A stretch of DNA of 51,167 nucleotides from Eubacteriales Family XIII. Incertae Sedis bacterium (lineage in GTDB: Bacteria; Bacillota; Clostridia; Peptostreptococcales; Anaerovoracaceae), in the NCBI GenBank assembly GCA_031272485.1, contig JAISTV010000016.1, positions 1-51,167 of the forward strand, read 5' to 3'. The notes beneath the pieces were generated by a model. That model ran no database searches and was not told where the DNA came from. It saw only the letters and a program-made list of their open reading frames with translations. Numbering within the stretch: position 1 is the stretch's first letter; every line of letters starts with the position of its first letter. This document shows, in pieces, positions 49,801-51,167 of this stretch. Both the position numbers and the translations under genes were made by a program.

Positions 49801-51167
49801 GCGGTTTGCTTCGGCAGGCGATCCTTCTGTGGACAGCAAGCTCGCGGTGAGCTTCCCCGGCGGCTTTTCGATAACGGGCGGCAAGGCGGCCAACTACACG
49901 CTGGCGCAGCCTTCCGTGCAAGCCATTATACGGGCGGGCTTTGCGGCGGTGGCGGATACGCACTATGTGCTTTCTACGCCCAACAGCGCGGGCTGGGTTA
50001 CGAGCGCCTTTACCGTGACGGCCAAGAGCGGCTATCAGGTGGGACTCACGGCCCAGGCACCGTCGCCGGACGGCACGGGCACTTGGACGGACGCGGGCAC
50101 TGCGCTTACGCTGTCTTCCGCGGACACGGCTTCCGGAAGCGGTTCCTTCTATATAAGAGAAGTGGCTACCGGGAAGATATCCCGGGTCGCACTGGTAACC
50201 TGGAAGCTGGATACGGCGGCGCCTACGGGCAGCGTTACGCTTCGCGGGAACAGCTTTACGACCTTCCTGAATAACATCTCCTTCGGGCTGTTCTTTAAGA
50301 ACACGGTGGATGTGAATATCTCCGCTTCGGACGTTACGGCGGGCGTGGACTCGTCCAAGACCGAGTACTACCTGTCAAGCTCTCCGCTTGACAAGGACAG
50401 CACGAACTGGAATGCGCTTGACTGGACTGCCGGAAACAAGGTGAGCATACAGCCCGGCTTCAAGGGCGTGGTCTACGCGCGGATTTACGATTACGCGGGG
50501 AACAGCACGCTGCTGAGCTCCGGCGGGCTGGTGGTGTATACGGATTCGAGCACGGTCAAGACGCAGCTTAGCTATACGCGCACCACGAAAGAGGCGCAGT
50601 CCTTTGACGTGACGCTCAGCGGCAATACCATAGATGAGGTTTACCTCTTTGCGACGGGAAGCGTGCCGGTGTGGACGGCGGATATGACCGCGGCGTCCGG
50701 CTACCTGGCTACGCTTACGAAGGACGCGGACTATACGGTCACGGTGAATGAAGGCGTGGCTACCATAGAGCTTAAGGGCGCGTGGCTGGATTCGCTCTCC
50801 GCGGGCGATTCGGCGGCGGCCGCAAGCAAGAGCTATGTGCTGGCGGTTACATTGAATCCGCAGAGTGCAGCCTTTACGGCAGAAAACGGCGGCGACGTGA
50901 ATTCCGCGGGCAGCGACGAGAACGATGTCCCTGCCGTGATAGCCCTCGGCCTTACTTCCAGTAAACAGACGCCGGCTATAACGGACATAGCCGCGGAGGG
51001 CGTGACATACGGACAGAGACTGGCTTCCTCGGTTATTACGGGGGGCGTGACGGCGCCGGGAGATGCGGTGCCGGCGAACGGGACCTTTGCGTGGAAAGAC
51101 GCTTCGATTATTCCGGGCTACGACGCGCTGGATGCGGCGGGCGCTAAGGTCAGCGGCGGCGACAGCG
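40889..51167 (+). CDS. giant secreted mosaic surface protein (BspA-like LRR, beta-helix, YDG-type modules), partial
   Basis: One frame runs without a stop from 40889 to the right edge, at least 3,426 codons; the end is outside the window. A GGGGGA site precedes ATG 40889, but ATG 40991 gives a cleaner signal peptide ending near PSAATWADE. Order: REP-derived low-complexity linker (41096-41460); ten LRR-like repeats of about 27 residues, consensus C-x2-L-T-x-L-x2-P-D-T-S with F-L-x2-Y-A-x-G/N-C (41760-42620), a BspA-like variant; a Gly-rich right-handed beta-helix region (about 43200-44060); Ig-like DFG-type domains (45000-45800, 48970-49310); YDG-type domains (46500, 48080 and 49620, each with DKxYDG); two long duplicated modules. 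A wall-attachment signal would lie beyond the window. Adhesion or matrix binding is likely. Confidence 0.88.
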   Translation, partial: MSERLRGNEGKSYGYSKSLDPRHKPGNDGIRGLRMAVIQKGWAQKTVAFALTALMAFMLVLPSAATWADEEASGDGSWIAGTSPAMTSGAVEGAGDGSGDGAGDGAGASDGWITGTSPVMTWPDGSTGDATGADGGSGDGATSDAVSGDGAGASDGWIAGTSPAMTSGAVEGTDGTMDDASGADADASTSDSGISALSLTPGWNGSYTAPEGPGVVATIMVASDATATSKGMVKSSQWSTDGLTWSSDTLNLEPDRTYFIYTPLAGMDNGVYSVLPNIKAAVTIDMDPAITDAGDYFLYDYANNCDLLTSLTVPDTSNLTTVGAHFMNYFANNCRGLTYLSVPDTSHITSTGEDFLYGYAVNCSSLTSLAAPDISGITQPANYFLSAFANGCSSLTSLDVPDTSHVMAVGNFFMGNYAGGCTSLTSLEAPDTSNISSVGSDFLESYASGCSSLTYLGVPDTSHITYGNYFMSGYAYNCSSLTTLDVPDTSNFITAGEYFLAQYARGCSSLTSLDAPDTSNLTSVGNYFLDSYAMGCTSLKSLGIASTRRIVSSSFGQSRGYFMFYYAYGCSALDYLIMDTAPGFYTTHNVSWQVPAAAASDANGLWAVVPEASLADWRALTASGKTLATNNITEEAKVVSVTSTLTPDEYNPVLNDPSWGIAYVYGSVVTTWTNPSGTNGLLEALDKAGASDANHPYVILIGAEFTMGASYDLAGKSVSLRKTTGSAVDLVNHTGEQPWNYSNAYGNTAAASPDLYDGVSDWSIKSASGARHFLISGSGAASLTTENIMLDGGIDFDNTTTAGGGIQITATGAVTLRANVMNAHATSQVGGAGISIEGVGNVTVKGGVIARNRQYSGSGSSGAGGIGAKYDTSTGTILNLTGYTIIENNKTPSYGGGVYLYSAGTCTFDGNVLIRNNEACNGGGIFVRDKINLTIKGNVTVSGNKALGEPISGSAAMYSGTGGGALFCGFSDATVTIADNATFDSNTAARGGGAIYFNAIDKGSDLTYQGVTLNLTGGRFTNNQALGTYRDLAEGAPAEVAYAIGGGGAIFTRYPQTIKIPAYSTTYFGGNLGTFSAFIDNTELQTAESDLHSQSFFSGDTYTNHILNAEIHTSLVNKPGPTGYDYYNLYNNYDIGMPNNLTLGLFTPVNVTTLPADGSGGSVTGDPNNVYIDPLDTGVKQAALNSKLKFTPEPADGWRLYSFTAQTDPALTPDELTAAWTNNGSVYTLTVPGSDTNLVATFHRNAVLTAPPVVFERNFAGALFMIPPRINIMLYNSAPNDGYSDEATNITASLIGEDAEAFALVDGDTVVQPGTTTTSYQVQPNGRSYFQTARTYTATVRITYNDGEKPDARLDIPVSIEITNAGDLYLPGAEAGSYDFGTTLLDAGSYEQAPAAKNITIQSVGGQSAPNATNVSLSLANQKKNSATAGTYFTLTGSTVSTITGSPAGSDTNYQVVPVDGLAAGDYTADLVLTYTINTEQVSKTITGAVHFKVQNPASLTIKDLATGNASADIDFGILNQGYAADALSFKYIVLQNGGDASASITNVTLTGDGAGSFVLSGPTYSSGAAIGTVPAAGSNGNSWSIIPRQGLSGGTYNVTVNVTYKTGLTSGENQTATASGIATFTVDGAPRVRWYTVASQTFYWADEDFGPVTTEPHLQGIPRNEKLYLCFSEPIDTLVGTVTLRPKDGSTPVVLNISDGVWNDLNVNAWGLSWPGDAANTEGYISYSGLKPDMSYDVEVTGVRDVVVPATGTNVEHGGNTMTDVFTFNVATEHPTIAGSVSVVGDPVYGNTLSVDLSQLSSEVPVAGYGTIRYIWKKDGNDVWGNNIPTYTLGEDDVGHDFSIAVATDYTTGWLESARTEDVVARPISILVNTADKHYDGTNVATMTSITLQPQGDGVGLLAADAADVQIVTGSAVFPTIGSADADTTGQTVTFTGFDITGAKAKNYVLTGQPESKTASILMGFEAVKDVHYQLPYLRENGWAIHSMQVIPYMPSYPDQVSDYRVSESSAADGSWGWDIEYSGGDMRMGNTGTFYVKNMVTGEISRKVKLTFGVDNTMPRGTITMHSNNFTTFLNTVTFGLFFKNTVDVTITAADDQSSLGTGTDANSGIAKIEYIAYDKEITSVYLSGLHDYIQINGKTVTDADWTQGSSFSLPAGFTGEVFARITDNVGNVQYINTGGVVIYEDSVASGSLSYTKTSLADKSASLALNGNTIKSVSVDAMALAAGTDYVLADGTITFKGSFLDTLAAGNYTVRIVVNPQGEEFVAENGTDNDAVGADENDAPADISIPLTVSKAAPTLTWPTVGQITYGTLLSDVPLTGGSGSGGGQFSWQAGANTLYPTVSNTGYVLTFTPANPDAYDYTQVSGYDAATQTVKKTMSLTVKPRKLTGDTDIITVPNIVNGFTAIDKPYDGSVAASVTFTPNNLVPCDTLGTVVGQITAHFDGDANSDNGKGVVIDSIQLLSGNYTAPELPTTLTASIHKASAVAGKSVHVQAREHEAATIVVDLNQLLPTVPDGLTLGAVTYETDPAVGAAVLTNGATLTAEGSSLTLKIASTATQGQQASVAVAIEAQNFEHTVGTLYVDIIGNVPLITAQPAGNTETVYAGKPYTLSLTAQSSASMEVRWYKKEGENLTALSDWTSIGSGTKTATFAAITTAVGEADYVAEVRNASGTSTSQTAHVQVTGRTYTATVSPLSIDFGTVSYGYSTIGWQGVAVSNTGNQTLDMAPLWDEGNYTKSPYFEIATGDTTPLHALTTGKTAVLNIRPRAGLSAGTHTDHLTVSWGDYGADGTESILMTQVVTITFTVQAAAGELVISDPDASQDVIYTGKEIKPGVAQNDSGGALTWYTRSAGVSDAGDVSPADGIDDSYTAGLPVSAGSYEVFAVAAASDNYLAETSNHVTFTVKPRTLTVAVTVPDKDYDGTNYAAVTCAVLTGLADGDEPGTDVILGLGALTFNSAGTPDASADKAGRFASAGDPSVDSKLAVSFPGGFSITGGKAANYTLAQPSVQAIIRAGFAAVADTHYVLSTPNSAGWVTSAFTVTAKSGYQVGLTAQAPSPDGTGTWTDAGTALTLSSADTASGSGSFYIREVATGKISRVALVTWKLDTAAPTGSVTLRGNSFTTFLNNISFGLFFKNTVDVNISASDVTAGVDSSKTEYYLSSSPLDKDSTNWNALDWTAGNKVSIQPGFKGVVYARIYDYAGNSTLLSSGGLVVYTDSSTVKTQLSYTRTTKEAQSFDVTLSGNTIDEVYLFATGSVPVWTADMTAASGYLATLTKDADYTVTVNEGVATIELKGAWLDSLSAGDSAAAASKSYVLAVTLNPQSAAFTAENGGDVNSAGSDENDVPAVIALGLTSSKQTPAITDIAAEGVTYGQRLASSVITGGVTAPGDAVPANGTFAWKDASIIPGYDALDAAGAKVSGGDS
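40943..40973 (+). repeat. 31-bp REP-like palindrome, copy 5 (in the leader or N-terminus)
   Basis: CTGGACCCGCGG, CACAAG, CCCGGCAATGACG. If the ATG at 40889 is used, it encodes LDPRHKPGNDG; if the ATG at 40991 is used, it is in the untranslated leader. Confidence 0.75.
41119..41149 (+). repeat. REP-like palindrome within the coding sequence, copy 6
   Basis: CTGGATTGCCGG, AACGAGT, CCGGCAATGACG; read in frame as WIAGTSPAMT. Confidence 0.85.
41221..41251 (+). repeat. REP-like palindrome within the coding sequence, copy 7
   Basis: CTGGATTACCGG, AACAAGT, CCGGTAATGACG; read as WITGTSPVMT. Both arms carry compensating changes (GCC to ACC, GGC to GGT), so the hairpin is preserved. Confidence 0.85.
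41356..41386 (+). repeat. REP-like palindrome within the coding sequence, copy 8
   Basis: CTGGATTGCCGG, AACAAGT, CCGGCAATGACG; read as WIAGTSPAMT in the same frame as copies 6 and 7. Confidence 0.85.

Overview
The window is a dense, GC-rich chromosomal segment from a bacterium that looks like an anaerobic, probably gut-associated member of the Bacillota (Clostridia-like). The evidence is the gene set: a YerC/TrpR-like regulator, CarD, a YacL-type PIN/TRAM protein, fused IspDF, FtsEX with an M23 hydrolase, PutP-type and lipoprotein genes with Gram-positive style signals, good Shine-Dalgarno sites, and a BspA-like giant surface protein. This assignment is an inference; no rRNA is present. Isoleucine codon ATA is used unusually often for such GC-rich DNA.

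Layout. 1-1 kb: a small unknown protein and a tRNA-Arg(ACG) whose promoter sits in a perfect palindrome. 1-6.5 kb: a flavoprotein coupled to an ABC-2 exporter, two lipoproteins, an alpha/beta hydrolase and a SanA/YdcF-like membrane protein. 6.6-11.5 kb: ftsE, ftsX, an EnvC/PcsB-like M23 murein hydrolase and recJ. 11.8-18.4 kb: TrpR-like regulator, sodium:solute symporter, a cellulose-synthase-like GT2 membrane enzyme, and a convergent lipoprotein that resembles an (alpha/alpha)6 glycosidase. 18.6-22.8 kb: greA, lysS and an EF-G paralogue lacking the catalytic His. 22.9-27.1 kb (minus strand): a two-component system, radA and a DUF4430 lipoprotein. 27.2-33.6 kb: carD, yacL, ispDF, proS, proA and a NUDIX hydrolase. 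33.6-34.2 kb: an AT-richer island with a RelB/DinJ antitoxin and a truncated YafQ-like toxin. 34.4-40.2 kb: purB, proB, proC, a NUDIX ADP-ribose pyrophosphatase, a GT2 and a NodB-type deacetylase carrying an InlB-type repeat. 40.9 kb to the window edge: one continuous reading frame of about 10.3 kb for a secreted mosaic protein (LRR-like repeats, beta-helix region, YDG-type and Ig-like modules), open at the right edge.

The most unusual signal lies between genes. Four intergenic loci (11530-11656, 13818-13934, 18431-18558, 40428-40553) each carry three copies of a 23-25 bp unit arranged as direct, direct, inverted, with 17-30 bp gaps. Two loci share one unit sequence; the other two have different unit sequences but the same architecture and a recognisably related core. 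I do not know a described element of this form. A separate 31-bp palindromic REP-like element is scattered through the window and has also been absorbed into the coding sequence of the giant surface protein, apparently in two different reading frames.
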